A stretch of 64,000 bases of DNA from Prunus persica (Eukaryota; Streptophyta; Magnoliopsida; Rosales; Rosaceae). Both the position numbers and the translations under genes were made by a program. The DNA lies in the NCBI RefSeq assembly GCF_000346465.2, contig NC_034009.1, positions 37,936,844 through 38,000,843 of the forward strand. Direction: 5' to 3'. Shown in pieces: positions 13,814 to 31,400 of the stretch (positions within the stretch are counted from its first letter, which is position 1; the number at the start of each line of letters is the position of its first letter). A model generated the notes under the pieces. That model saw only the letters and a list, made by a program, of their open reading frames with translations. It was not told the origin of the DNA and did no database searches.

Positions 13814-15213
13814 TTACACCATGTGAAATGCATGCCAAAGTCGTGTGAGCATTTCTCATCACAAAAAATAAAAAATAAAAAAATAAAAAAAAATAAAAAA
13901 AATTATGGGCACTGATACCTACCAATCACATGCCATTTGAATAGAATGCACAATAATTGGTCCTTCTCTAGTTTGACACGTAACGTAAGTGAAGTCCCGA
14001 CTGCCAAGCTAGCCTAAACGCTGCAGTTTTGTCAAAATGGATGGTTACTGACAATAATAATCCAATTAGTTGCTAAACAGAGTTTAAATTGCTTGAACTA
14101 ATCATCCCTTCAAAATGAGAAAGCCAGTTGTCAAGTTTCCTAAAAAATATAATGCATTCACCATAGATTTTGAGTTTTTCTATTTAAACACCACACTTTT
14201 CTTTGTTCATTCCAATACTTAAATTATTAAGCTCTTAAGTTTTATTATTATGTAAAAAGACAAAAAAAAGTCATCCAATTTAATACTTAATACATCTATA
14301 CACACACCTCGCACACTCAACCACTCTTTATATTAAGTTTTAGAAAAACACAAACTCCTCTACACCCTATTGTCAAATTACTCTTCTCTTTTAATCAAAG
14401 AAACCTACTACAATCTCATCTTCTCTTTACAAATCCTAAATACAGTATGTAAATAGTGACTTGTGGGTTGTTAATTGAGGTATGCAATGTGAGATTATTT
14501 CTTGGTTTGAGACTCCTCCCAAAATTATTGAGGATGTTGTGATTAAAGACTTATTGTAATTCTAAGGTTGAGGTGGACTTAGAATGGTGAGGGGCAAGAT
14601 AGCTAGGTGTGAGGTTGTTGAGTTTCTTTGGGATAATTTGGGAAGATAGTGTGATTTTCCTAGAAATTGTGAACTTTTGAATTAAAAATTGGGGTGAATA
14701 AAGAGAAATGCAGGACTTAAATAGAAAAACTCTAGATTTTTATAATAGCAACCCAAAGAAAATAAAGGGAGGAGGAAATGAGCTGCTTTATAGGTTGCTT
14801 TGTCCCTGTCATATGACTCATATCTCATACCTTGTGGCTTCTTTTGCCAATTATCTTTAGATGCTGTAACAACTGAATTACACCCCAGAAAATGACAAGC
14901 AGAAAAAAGAAAAAAGAAAAAAGCCCACAAGTCTTCAGGCCACATTAATAAGCCCACAAGTCTGAGCTTGAGGTACCATACAATTTTCAAACCCCACCAG
15001 TCTGAAATAAACTACTTGATGCCCGTCACTCTCGGATAAATTTTTCAGTATACAAAGCAACTTAATACTCATTTTCATGTCTTCAAGCTTATTTAGAAGT
15101 AGGAGGTTATAGTGCTATTGTATTACACTGTTAGACGCACATCTACGGGACTGGTGTGCACGGTATGGGTGACAATGCTTTGCTTTCCTTCAAGAGAGCA
15201 GTGATCAAACAGG
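13814..15213. other. Intergenic, AT-rich
   Basis: 1.4 kb between storage gene copy 2 (promoter side) and the VTE1 stop. It contains A-rich runs (13864-13905) and presumed 3' UTR of VTE1 near 15050-15213. No gene or clear repeat family recognised. Confidence 0.5.
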
Positions 15214-19039
<3,826 letters not shown>

Positions 19040-19640
19040 TGCGCTCCTTGGAAATGGAAAAGAGGAGCAGAGAGAAGGTGAGGGGTGTGTGTGTGCGTGC
19101 GTGTTAAAGTGAAAGCTGGATGAGAGGTGGCGGGTATTTTGGAATCAGCAGAAATGTCAAATTGTCGTAGGAGATGCTGATGGGCCTCGAACTTGCAAAA
19201 CCACGCCCAACTTACATGAACCCGAATTGGACTGAGAGTCGGTACGATTGGGCATATACATGAACAACGTAACTAGAAATAAGGTTTCAGTTATTAATTT
19301 TCTCTTATCTTACAGTTTGACACGTTATATTAGTCTGCAATTTACATTATAAGAATTCATCTAATTAATTATTCGGATTGACAGTTTGATAACATAACAT
19401 ATCATATTGACAGTTTGACAACATAACATATCATATTGACAATTTGACAAAATAATATGTCTGACTATAGAGAACATTTCTTCAAAGTAATACATGGGAT
19501 GCCACAAAAGTTGCAACTTTTAAATATAACCTATTGCATTGCATAACGTACTTTGACAAAGCTTGTCATTGCATGCACAATTTCTAATACAACTCGAAGA
19601 AATTTTACTTGTGTTGGAGAAGTAATGTATCTGGCGGAAT
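19040..19640. other. VTE1 promoter side and spacer
   Basis: Contains the VTE1 leader with a GTGTGTGTGTG run around 19085-19100, then AT-rich spacer with a short tandem repeat (19379-19459). Confidence 0.5.
19379..19459. repeat. 29-bp tandem repeat, about 2.8 copies
   Basis: Units begin at 19379, 19408 and 19437, each starting TTGACA(G/A)TTTGA. The first two differ at one base; the third is partial and diverged. No function apparent. Confidence 0.9.
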
Positions 19641-19997
19641 TTAAGAAAGTCTCAGGCCATCAATGAGATTCATCACATGTCTTGCTTTTGCTTTGAGCTG
19701 GGAAATCTTACGTTCAAGGAAAGGCTTTAAAGCCAAGATGATGCGAACGGCATGATGCAATAGTTTGAAGACAATTAGAACAAAACCCAGTTCAAGATTA
19801 TGCTTCAGAATTGTTTCAAAGTAGAAAGAAAAAAGCAAGGAAATGTAGCACAAATCATTTATGAGAATTGATACGAGACCGAGGGAGAATGCAAGCAAGA
19901 GAGCCGTCAACATGACAGAGGTAACAAGAAAAAGAAAGCCGGCGATGAATGAGCCGTGGAGAAGAGCAAGTATGATAAGGTCTAGATTGGGTTCCAT
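19641..19997 (-). CDS. Possible small intronless membrane protein, unrecognised
   Basis: Open frame of 118 aa from ATG 19995-19997. The N-terminal two thirds are strongly hydrophobic, with about two or three candidate membrane spans (LIILALLHGSFIAGFLFLV, MLTALLLAFSLGLVSILI, LGFVLIVFKLL). The tail is basic and helical (KPFLERKISQLKAKARHVMN). The sequence upstream on the same strand is CT-rich like a plant 5' leader. I do not recognise the family. It could be a small plant membrane gene or a chance frame, since hydrophobic frames arise easily in T-rich DNA. Confidence 0.4.
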   Translation of the reverse strand: MEPNLDLIILALLHGSFIAGFLFLVTSVMLTALLLAFSLGLVSILINDLCYISLLFSFYFETILKHNLELGFVLIVFKLLHHAVRIILALKPFLERKISQLKAKARHVMNLIDGLRLS

Positions 19998-21586
19998 CTG
20001 TGGGTGTAGTTGAAGAAAGTGGGAGAGAGATTAGGATGTAATGGCTGTTAAAGGAAGAAAGTTGAGCTTGGAGAAGAAATGAGAATGAAGTGACTTGCAC
20101 TCATCCTATTGAAAGGGTATTTTGTACCTTTTTTCAACCTATGTGGAAGGCATTCAAGTTATATTGCTCAGTTATTTGGAGTTCACAGCAAGACATTCCA
20201 TTTGAGCTCATTAAATGTCAAACTGCATAAAATGAGTAAGATTCATGGTTTTAAAAAAATGGGACAAGGTTTTGCAATCATTAAGGATCTTACTGTTATT
20301 GGAATAGCTTCAAGAAATCAAGGTTCCAAAAAGGAGTAACATACATTTGGAAAGGTGTTCATCCATGATCCTACGGCTCTGTCTGCCATTGCTTGCTTGC
20401 TTGTTCCATGAATGGAACAAAAAAAAGGAAAGAAAAACTCTAAATGAAAACGCTAACAGCAGGATTCAAACCTGATCAGTTTTCAAGTTTGGATTTTGAG
20501 GAAACAAATGCAAAAGAACAAAGAAGAAGTGACTTAAAGCACCAACTTAATAATTCAATTTTTTACACATTACCACACCCAAAGAATACCTAAACCATGA
20601 CAAAAGGCAAAATTAAGCTGATATTGACATGGACGAACCCTGGATCCTTCTAAGCTTTAGGATGAAGCATTACCTCATCAAATAAATGTTCTCTTGTTAC
20701 ACAGAGCAGCCTACAAAGGAAAATGGGCATTTCATACAACTGCACAGAATCATTTTCACCCCTGATCTTAAAAGGGGAAAAGCATCTGATCTAACAACTG
20801 GGAAAAACGTTGTGGGAAGATTCTCAACCAATTTGTTGAATGACCACATGAAACTGGTGAAGTGTTTGAACAGCCTGAATAGGCATCAGCTGCAGTGAGG
20901 ATTAGTAACCACTGGCAAGACTATCTGTGGTTCCGCATCAATCTATCCCGCACTGCAAAAAAATTTGCACAAAAAATACGTGTTTGTGAGAGAGAGAGCA
21001 ATTACATGCAAGAAAGCTCAACTGCATTTCATTAGTTAACCAGGTGTTTTGACACCACATGATAAGTGAGAAGTTATTCTGTTCAACTTAACCAAATAAA
21101 ACATTCATTGTAGCACTTAAATCAATCATTTTTAATTGAAAACCACCAGCTTCTGTAGCCATAAGTTATCCCCTTCACAATCCATGTTGGTAATTAGGTG
21201 GGAAAGTTCAGCTCTTTCACTGCTATAAAAAGTTACCCTCTAAGCAGCATTCATATGTGTGTTTTTCAGATATTTGTGCAACGTCTGGACTAGAAAATTG
21301 AAGACCAATGATTCATCAGAGTTCAGGTTATTTGAGAATCTCAGGAAGTATTCCCCATATCATTTCCTTGTTTTAAGCTCTGATGAGAACTACTCTTACA
21401 TGTCAGGAGATTTTCTTTTCACTTTTAACTTTAGTTGACATCTGAACATCCCAGACTTTTTGCTGATAACATCTCCAGCTTAATATTTCCAAAAGAATGA
21501 AGAGATTGACTATTTTATAGAAATGCAGATTTTAAAAAGATCACTTACCTTTGCCATCCACCTGGACTCCATTCACATCAAGAGTT
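19998..21586. other. Spacer and probable spliced 3' UTR of the GT43 gene
   Basis: Downstream of the GT43 stop a GTAAGT donor occurs around 21545-21550 and a TTTTTTTGCAG-type acceptor near 20955 on the minus strand. The GT43 transcript may therefore have an intron in its 3' UTR. No other gene supported. Confidence 0.35.
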
Positions 21587-23766
21587 TCACTTAAGTGAGG
21601 CAATTACATCTAGGCTATCTTTCATGATCCATTTGTGAGGATAGAAGGTATTAGATGATTCATGGTGATGGTACCAAACCATGATTGTTGAGCAATCATG
21701 CTGTAAACCTTCCATTTGACTTTCATCTTCGACAACTTGTTCAATAAATGTGCTCGCCTGGAAATGCAAATAAGTAAGGAACTCTTTCGAGAGGGGGAAT
21801 ATTCTAATTCCAATTGAAATTGCTAAATGAGAGTTAGAAATTGAAGCCGGACCGTCATACCCGGTAATCAGTGACTATTTAGGTTTTCAGTGGGTGGAGT
21901 GTGGACTCTATTTCTCCAATACAAAAAATAAAATAAAAGGCTTAACCATTGAAGGGTGTGCTTAAATATGGTACAATTACAAATAAGTAATTTAGGAGGT
22001 TCAGGTCACTGTATCAGTTTACTGAAAAATAGGCCATTTTGATCCAAGTCTACCAGTTACTTTTGCTTTAAAGGTCACAGCAGCCATGCATATTATAATG
22101 TGGGGGCACTATCATGGATGATGAGACAATATGGAACAAGAGACACCAACCTTGAAATCATCATTGTCTGTCTCAAGCTGCCTAATAGGTTCAAGGGTTG
22201 GTCGATGCCACCCTTTGGGGTCCCAGAGTATCGAACTATTGAAGGCAAATCCTGATATTTTAGCATGAAATCTCTGAAATCTTCTACTTGATTCATTTAC
22301 ATGCCATCCTATGACCTGAGTTCCATTACAAACCGGGCCCTCAATAATAGGTTTCATTTTGCCACTCATTAGTTTGGCCACTGTCCAGGTCCCAAACCGC
22401 CTGCAATTGAATTAAGGAAAAGGAAAAAAGAAGGGCATTGTCACCACAACATGCAGAATGCAATGTCAAACGAAGAACATTTACTACAGGGGCAAAGATG
22501 ATGTTCTGTCTTACAACAATACTGCAGGCACCAAAAGTTTTTCCAAAATTTATTGTACTGAATGCAATATTACTTTCTCTCATTGGATCTCCAGCAGGCT
22601 CTATGAGAAATGAACAGACTATATGCAGAGGATCTTCAGCAGAAATGATATAAACTATGAAATTACAATAAAAAGGTGTACCTTGTGTACGAAGAGTTCT
22701 CAAGCTTACTTATCAAGAAGTTATGAAATCCAGCAAATGTAATTAAACCAAAGTTCTCTTATCTTCTCATGATGTATTGATAGATGATGATGCAGAAAAA
22801 GGTGATATATCAACAACATTCCGTTAAAGTATAACACTAATAGTAGGAATTTAGTTTAGAAAAATGGAAATACCTGATCTGCCTCATTTGCTCGAAAAGA
22901 TCAGTTGAATAGACATTATCCTCATCTGCAAAGTAGACGATTCCATCAAGACGGTGAGTTTCAATGTGAGAAAGTGCAACATTTCTTTGATGAACACTTC
23001 TGTCTCTTACATCAGTAAGATTGTTATTGCAAACGAGATGCCTGTACATAATCCCAGTTCTCTTCAAGATGTCAGCTGTTTCTGCAGATTGGGAGGTCAT
23101 CTCCACAACAATCCATAACAATGGAGGTGAGATTAATTTTAGTGTGTGTGCCAAACGATTCAGATTATAGGCTTGAAATGGCTGAGCATATGTTGGGGTC
23201 ACGATTATCAAAAGCTTTCGGAACTCCAAATCTGATTCTTGGATGAGTAACCGGTTATCTACAGCTTTCTCTAGAATGCCATCTTTTGCCTCCCAGTCCT
23301 TGACTTGCGACTCTGTCGTAACATTCTTCTTCATTTTCACACCGTCGAATAGTGTGACATTTCTGTGTACACTATCATGCAACTGAAACCCAACTGAAGA
23401 TATCATGTCAAAGGAGAAGTCTTGATGCTTCGACATGAGATTCACGGAGAAATTCATTGAGGCAAAGGGTGTAAGCCCAATGAATAGCCCAACAATGAAA
23501 CAAATGAAGAAATGGGAAAGTGCCCTCCTCCAAATATGGCCCTTTGGTTTTGACTTCTCAAGGGGCCTAGAAGACCTTGGAGAAAAGACACTGAGAACAA
23601 AAGGGTCCAATGAAGCGGACAGAGACGATAACAATCCATTGGATGTTGGGTAGTTGTTGTGAGTACACGAGGACCTGGACAATGGAGAAGCAACTGAACA
23701 AGCTTCCCCATTTAGTGCAGTTCCTGCTCGAGGCACTGGAGACAAAGTTCTTCTAATAGACGCCAT
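21587..23766 (-). CDS. IRX9H: GT43 glycosyltransferase, probable beta-1,4-xylosyltransferase IRX9H-like
   Basis: Golgi type II membrane protein of xylan backbone synthesis. Three exons (22874-23766, 22151-22400, 21587-21757) join to 437 aa. The start at 23766 opens [20 protein letters not shown], which I recognise from IRX9H proteins; an in-frame ATG 15 bases upstream is less likely. A single signal-anchor follows at about residues 90-110 ([20 protein letters not shown]), preceded by basic residues. The GT43 domain has [69 protein letters not shown] (acidic DxD-type motif ADED), [22 protein letters not shown], and [10 protein letters not shown]. The protein ends DVIASLK. Xylan synthesis uses IRX9-, IRX10- and IRX14-type partners, none of which lies here. 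The IRX9 versus IRX9H call is by N-terminus only. Confidence 0.9.
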
Positions 23767-25604
23767 CAAAACAAAATACAATTCGATCTAGCTTATTTCA
23801 TACTCCACCTGCTTACGAACGCTATCACATAGGACAAAAACTTATCCTGATGTATCAAAACAACATTTTCTTTCGCATTGAACATCATAACTACAATGTC
23901 CAAAGCAGTAAATTTGTTCACTGTATGACCCTCATCAAAAGCTTCATCTTTACTAACAATTACAGCAAAGTTGACCAGCAGAACAAGAAAATTACCAAAC
24001 GTGTGTGGGCATTTCATATGAAACTAATCCCAACCTCCAATCAATGCAAAGCCTCAATCTGATTTACTTATTACCCATATAAACTCCCAAACCCAGCTGA
24101 AAAAATTTGCAGCTTTTCACCTCAAAGTGAAGTTCTTGATCTACAGTGAAAGAGCCAGAAACCAAAGAACCGCACCCAATCACACACCAACAATATGACT
24201 AAAAAGATACAAGCTTTGGGCCCCAAAACAATGGGATTCCAGATGAAATATGCAAAATTCGCATTGAAACCAAATAGGTCACTGCATTACCGTTCAATGG
24301 CAAATGGGTCTTCGATCTTTGACACCCAGAAGTGAGAAAACGAGCAAGGCAGCAGCAAGCTCCACTTTGTTCAAGCTGGACAGACAAAACGTCGACCGTG
24401 AAGAAGCAGAGAGTAAAGACGTCTATGGAGGAGGAAGTAGCGATGCCAGGAGTTTAGGAATCTCTACGAGCGCATATCAAGTGACAGCACCCACTCTCTC
24501 TCTCTCTCTCTCTCATGTAGATTCAGACACACACCAAAAAAAAAAAAAAAAAAACTCTTTTTCTTCTTCTTCTTTCTATTTTTTTGGCCTGCGTGACCGA
24601 CGGCATCCAATAATCCATCTGTTTAAAGGGCAAGAAAAAAAAAAAACAATTTAGTGCGTACAATTAATGGAGGAAAAACTCAATTATACCATTAATTTTG
24701 TACAAATATAGTAAACTTGATCATTCTTTTTTTTTTGTTCATTCTTTTTTTTCATAAAAGTTAATATATTAATCTCTTATTACTATAACAACTCATTGTC
24801 TCAGTTGACCACCGGCCACAAGAAATAAAAACAGTCAACTGAGGATCTCTAAAATTCATGAGGATGCCATCTAATCTAAATTCTAATAATGGATTACTTT
24901 TCCTTTTTATTAAGCAAAATATATATAGGGCATAATTAAAATGTTAAATTAAGAAGAACTAAAATATAAATTGTAAAAGAATTATAAATTAATTAATTAA
25001 ATAAGAAAAATACTTGATTGTTTGCCTTGAAGGAGCAATTCCTTCCTCCTTAACCAAATAAAATAAAATCATAATTTCATACATGCATATAAAAATTTCC
25101 TTTATAAATGAATATTTTTATATATCGGTACAAGAAAGAAAATATTATATATATAAGTTCGTATGTAATTTACAAATAAAGAGAGAAGCAAAGCAAAATT
25201 CCTTATTAAAAAGATTTATGTATGGAAAGTGAAATCGAATTTGGATGTAAGAGGGCGGATATACTCATTTTGCCAAAGTGACCTTACGCACATCTACTTT
25301 TAAAATAAACTATTTGCATTTTTGGAAACTATTTGGGCCGGGCCTCGCTCATATGTTAAGTCCAACTCGACCCAATGGTCAAAATTTTCAGCCCGTTACG
25401 ACCGGTCCATACATAAGGGTGTTTCCGTCATTTCGGATTTCCCTTTTCTCCGAAGAGCCGGCTCTTTGCACTTGTATGACTCTCTCTCTCCTTGCCCACT
25501 TCGAAGTTCTTACTTCCTACAAAAATTTTCATCGTAGTCTCAGATCCATCACTTCATTCGTTGTCACTGCCACACAGAGAGAGAGGGAGGGAGAGAGAGT
25601 CACC
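23767..25604. other. Divergent promoter region between GT43 (-) and EMC1 (+) genes
   Basis: Shared upstream region of two divergent genes. 24250-24480 looks like the leader of the GT43 gene, with a CT run at 24498-24514 and an A run at 24537-24554. 24660-25260 is AT-rich with no feature. 25560-25604 is the GA-rich EMC1 leader. Confidence 0.5.
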
Positions 25605-28429
25605 ATGGGCACGACGAGCATGGCGAGTAGGGTTTTTCTGCTTCTTCTGATATTCTTATCGTCTACAAATCTCAGTCTTTCGCTTTACGAAGATCAAGTT
25701 GGTCTCATGGATTGGTAAGATTCAATCTCATACTCCTTTTGTTTCGCCTTTGTTTTCATCGCCCAGAAATCATAGAAAAAAGAAGAAAACTTGAAATTCG
25801 ATTGAAATCACTTCGCTCATGACCTGTTTTTCTATTGTTTTCACTTGATAGTTCTGAATCGAAACGAATTCAATCCTCACTCTTGTTGGATAGTTTTGTA
25901 ATTCGATCTGTGTTATATCCAATTGCATCGTCTCCGAGCTGTTAATAGAAAGTTTTTAGCTTTCGAACAATATCTCGATACCCAAACAGAGCTTCAGTTC
26001 TAGTCAGTTCATTGATTATGTTCTGAAAAGCTTTAAATTGAATTTTCTAAGTTTCTCTTTCAATGCAGGCACCAGCAGTACATAGGGAAAGTGAAGGGAG
26101 CAGTGTTCCATACTCAGAAAAGCGGGCGAAGGCGTGTTGTAGTGTCCACTGAAGAGAATGTTATAGCATCACTTGATCTCCGCCACGGGGAGATATGTAG
26201 GTTCCACTGTTGAGAATGTCAATTTATTCTGTACCCTCAGCTCAAGCCTCAATTCAGTGTTAATCTGTGCCTTTGTTTTGTGCAGTCTGGAGACATGTTC
26301 TTGGGAGCAATGATGTCATAGACGGAATTGACATAGCCTTGGGAAAATGTAATTGTTATGCTTGCACTCATCGTTTGTCTTATATAATGTTTTTCATTTG
26401 CCTCTAAAATATACGATTGCATAGTTTGAGCTCTGTGGTTAAAAGATTCATTCTTTGATCATAAACAGTTTTCACATTATAACAGATTGGGATTTGCTAA
26501 TAGAAAAAGAATGAGGATTGAATTTTTCTGCATTATTTTTCTCTTTTATGAAGTACCTATTAAAGGCTTGAGCAGTGAACTTATATTGTTGATCATACAG
26601 TTGAACGTTCCATTTTGTATTTTCAGATGTCATAACCCTCTCATCAGGGGGAGGTATTTTAAGAGCGTGGAACCTTCCTGACGGTCAGATGGTGTGGGAG
26701 TCTTTTTTGGAGGGCTCAGGGGCCTCAAAGTCACTATTAACTGTCCCGGTTAGTAAACCACATTTTATACTCACTGTTATCTTCTAATTTAGCATCTTGA
26801 TATAAGTCTTATATTTACTCGCTCTCTCTCATCCGTTGTCATTACATTTAGTAGTCATGGCTTCTGATCCCCCAGTCACTATCATAAGCATCAAAACTTT
26901 CTTCCAAATTAATAATTTGTGTTTCTTGATCGTCTTATATAATGAATCATTCTTCCTTGTTCCTTTTCACTAGCTTAATTTGCAGCTTTTCCTCTGTAAA
27001 ACGCTCAGGTGCAGGTTGCACGGGTGTATGGCTATACACGATTTCGTTTCTTTTCAACAAAAAAAAAAAAAAAAAAAAAAAAGGCTATACACAATTCAGT
27101 TTATGTATATATTTTTTTTGAACATGTGGTTCATTATTGTTATCTTGTGCAGACAAACTTGAAAGTCGACAAGGACAATTTGATCCTTGTTTTTGGTAAA
27201 GGGTCTCTGCATGCTATTTCTAGCATTGACGGTGAGGTTCTTTGGAAAAAGGAAATTGCACCAGAAAGGTATGCAGATTTAGAATTTTATGCTTAAAATA
27301 ATTATTTGTAATAATAATATTATGTTTCATTTTTTTATTTTAAAACAATTCTGTTTCATTAATATTTGTTTTGTTTCCATGTTTTCAGTGTAGAGGTTCA
27401 ACAGATAATTCAGCCTCTTGGCAGTGATATAATTTATGTACTAGGATTTTTTGGATCTTCCCAGTTTGATGCATATAAGATCAATGCTAGGAATGGAGAG
27501 TTGCTGAAACACAACAGTGCAACGTTTTCGGGTGGCTTTTCCAGTGAAGCGCTAGTAGTTTCAAGTGAAATTCTTGTGACATTGGATTCCACAAGATCAA
27601 AGTTGGTAATTATAAGCTTTCAGGATGGAGAAATTAACTATCAACAGACACACATATCTGATATCTTTGGGGATTCTTTGGGAACACCAGTGCTATTACC
27701 TTCAAAACTTCCTGGAATGTTTTCTGTTAAAATTGATGGAGCGGTGGTATTCATAAGAGTGACTGGTGAAGGAAAATTAGAGGTACTGGATAAAATAAAC
27801 AATGTGGCGGCTATTAGTGATGCAATCTCACTTTCAGAGGGCCAACAAGCTTTTGCACTAATTCAACATGGAGACGGTAAGATCCATCTCACAGTGAAGC
27901 CTAGCCATGACCTGAGTGGTGATTTGCTGAAAGAGAGTATTGATATGGACAATCAGAGGGGGACTGTCCATAAGATTTTCATTAACAATTATATCCGGAC
28001 AGACAGGTCTCATGGGTTTAGGGCCCTAATTGTGATGGAGGATCATTCACTTTTATTGTTACAACAAGGTGCTATTGTCTGGAGTAGGGAGGATGGGCTT
28101 GCCTCAATTGTTGATGTGGTAACATCAGAACTACCTGTGGAAAAGGAAGGTGTATCTGTAGCAAAAGTGGAGCAGAACCTCTTTGAGTGGCTTAAGGTAT
28201 GAACTATGATGTGTTTTAATAGAGTGCAAAACTTAAAATCAAGGTTAAAAGGTGTCAATTTTCTCCAAGTTTCACCATAATGTAATGGCATTGTCATCCT
28301 ACTCTATAGAATTTCATAGCAGTGCAGTCTGGTATGCACTCTGTGTGTGTGTGTGTGCGCGCGTGTGCATATGCTTCTTTGATGTTTTGCATACTTCTGT
28401 AGTCATTTTGGACCAGGGTTTTAAATACG

Positions 28430-28465
<36 letters not shown>

Positions 28466-31400
28466 CCCTCTCACAGGTTTTTTCATTTCTCATTTGATTT
28501 TGTGTTATTTTGAAGGGACACATACTGAAGCTTAAGGGAACCTTAATGCTTGCAAGTGCTGAAGATGTTGCAGCTATACAAGAGATGAGGTTGAAAAGTT
28601 TTGAAAAGAGCAAAATGACCCGTGACCATAATGGTTTCCGGAAGCTGCTCATAGTGCTTACGAGAGCAGGAAAACTTTTTGCCTTGCACACTGGATATGG
28701 ACAAGTTGTCTGGTCTCTCTTACTACCTACTCTGCGTAGATCTGAAACGTGTGAGTATCCAACTGGGTTGAATATTTATCATTGGCAGGTACCCCATCAT
28801 CATGCGCTGGATGAAAATCCATCTGTCCTTGTAGTAGGTCGATGTGGGAAAAATTCTGACGCACCAGGTGTTCTTTCTATTGTTGATGCATACACTGGCA
28901 AGGAAATTAATTCCATGGCTGCCATACATTCTGTTGCGCAAGTTATACCACTTCCATTTACTGATTCAACAGAACAGCGTCTTCATCTACTAATAGATGT
29001 AAACCAGCACGGGCATCTATACCCAAGAACATCTGAGGCTATTGATATTTTTCAACGTGAGCTTACAAACATATACTGGTACTCAGTTGAGGCTGACAAT
29101 GGCATTATCAAAGGACATGTCTTGAAAAGCAATTGCATCCAGGAAGTCATAGATAACTACTGCTTTGAGTCCAAGGATATATGGTCAATTGTATTCCCAT
29201 CTGACTCAGAAAGGATCATTGCAACTGTGATAAGAAAATTGAGTGAGGTATGGTTTTCTCTTGCTGCCACTTAATATATGGTTTGGCGAACATATTGTCC
29301 TTGAAAAGTTTGCAATTTTTCCTTTTCTTGAATCTATTGTAGCTTTTAATTTCTTCACTTTGTTTGTTTTATGATATTATTGGGTCTTTGTTTTTTTTTT
29401 TTTTTTTTGGTTAGTTTGATCATTCCCTCTAAACTTTGCCATGCAGCTTCTATCATTTCATAGATCTTTTTAAATAAAGTTTGGCCTTCCAGTTCCAAGC
29501 CTCTTGGCATGACCGGTGTTGGAAAGAGGATTGGGTTGGTTTTTGGGGTACTACTCCTTTGTGTGTTTTTTGGCGTATTTGGTCAGAAAGGAATAGTAGG
29601 TCATTTGAGGGAGTGGAGTACTGAGCTTGTTATTTCTTCGGGCACTGTTTTTTTTCTCCCCACTTGAATTATTATTATTATTTTTTGCGTTTTATCCTTG
29701 TGTGCTTGGGCTGTGCCCCCTTGCCTCTTTCTAATCAAATGGATTTACTTTTCAAAAAAGAAGAATGCTAGTCTTTTAGTCTTTGAAAATGCTTTGCTCT
29801 ATATATTTTTGTGACAGAGGTTTGTGTTTCTCTAGGTTGTTCATACTCAAGCAAAGGCTATTGCAGATGAAGATGTGATGTTTAAGTATATATCTAAAAA
29901 TCTACTCTTTGTGGCAACTGTTGCACCAAAAGGTAGTGGTCCAATTGGAACAGCAACCCCAGAGGAGTCCTGGTTGACTGTATATCTTATTGATACTGTA
30001 ACTGGTCGTATATTGCATCGTATGACCCACCATGGCTCACAGGGGCCTGTGCATGCTGTAAGTTTTCCTTCTGCTTTGTTTACGGTTGTGTGAATGAGAG
30101 ACGTTATCTTAACAACTTTATACATCTTGCAGGTTTTTAGTGAGAATTGGGTTGTTTACCACTACTTTAATCTTAGAGCACACAGATATGAGATGTCAGT
30201 CATTGAGATATACGATCAGTCCCGAGCGGTATGCTAAATCACAACTTAAATATTTTGTGTATTATTGTGTCTGTTGGTTCCCAAAATAATGCAAGCTGAA
30301 CCAAATACAATTAACAGGACAATAAGGATGTTTGGAAGCTTGTTCTGGGAAAGCATAATCTTACTTCGCCTATTTCTTCATATTCTCGACCAGAGGTTGT
30401 GACGAAATCACAGTCTTACTTCTTCACGTATTCTGTAAAAGCTCTAGCTGTGACGTTAACAGCAAAGGGTATAACTTCAAAGCAGGTTCTTATTGGTACA
30501 ATTGGTGATCAGGTAGGATAACCTCCGAGAGTCCTGAGTTATTATTTTGTTTTGTTCTTTGAGATTCTATTCCTCTTTTTTAGGGGCAACAGTTCACATG
30601 TAATTAATTGGATTTGTTTTTATATATGTCCTTAATGAGAGTAAACACTTTGTAGGTTTTGGCACTTGACAAGCGTTTTCTGGATCCCCGTAGATCAGTC
30701 AACCCCACAACAGCTGAGAAAGAGGAAGGCATTATTCCTCTAACAGATTCATTGCCAATAATTCCTCAGGTATGCCACTCTACCATCTTCATTTTGAGAG
30801 TTTTTTTTTGAGAAAGCACTTCTTAATATTCCCTTAGATTCTCTTAATTGTCAGCAGTACCTTCAATCTTACTGTATGGCCACAAAAATCTGCTCGCTAA
30901 TAACGTAGTCATTGCACTTAAGTGTGTGAGGTTTAAGTAGACTGAATATAAGCTATGGTTGTTTAGTTTCATATTTCTCTTATTATTATAATCACTATAA
31001 TTACTGTTACTCTAAATTTTGCAAGTTCGGTTTTCAAAGAAGCAATGCTCTTGTATGTGAATCACTTGGCTTAGTGTATAACTTTGTGTGGTGTTTGGAT
31101 ATCACATTCTTGGTTCTGTGGTTAATTGGGGTGAAATCAAAAAATAGTTGAGGTGTTTAAAGATTTTAAATAGTTAGGCTATATGATGAGACAGCAGTGT
31201 AGCTCATTTTTTTATGAAGATTTGGTCATAACATCTTATAATTATACAAATTTTGCACATGCAGTCCTATGTGACGCATGCCCTCAAAGTGGAAGGACTT
31301 CGAGGCATAGTGACAGTACCGGCCAAGCTGGAGTCAACAACCCTTGCCTTTGCATATGGAGTGGATCTGTTTTTCACTCAACTTGCACCTTCGAGGACCT

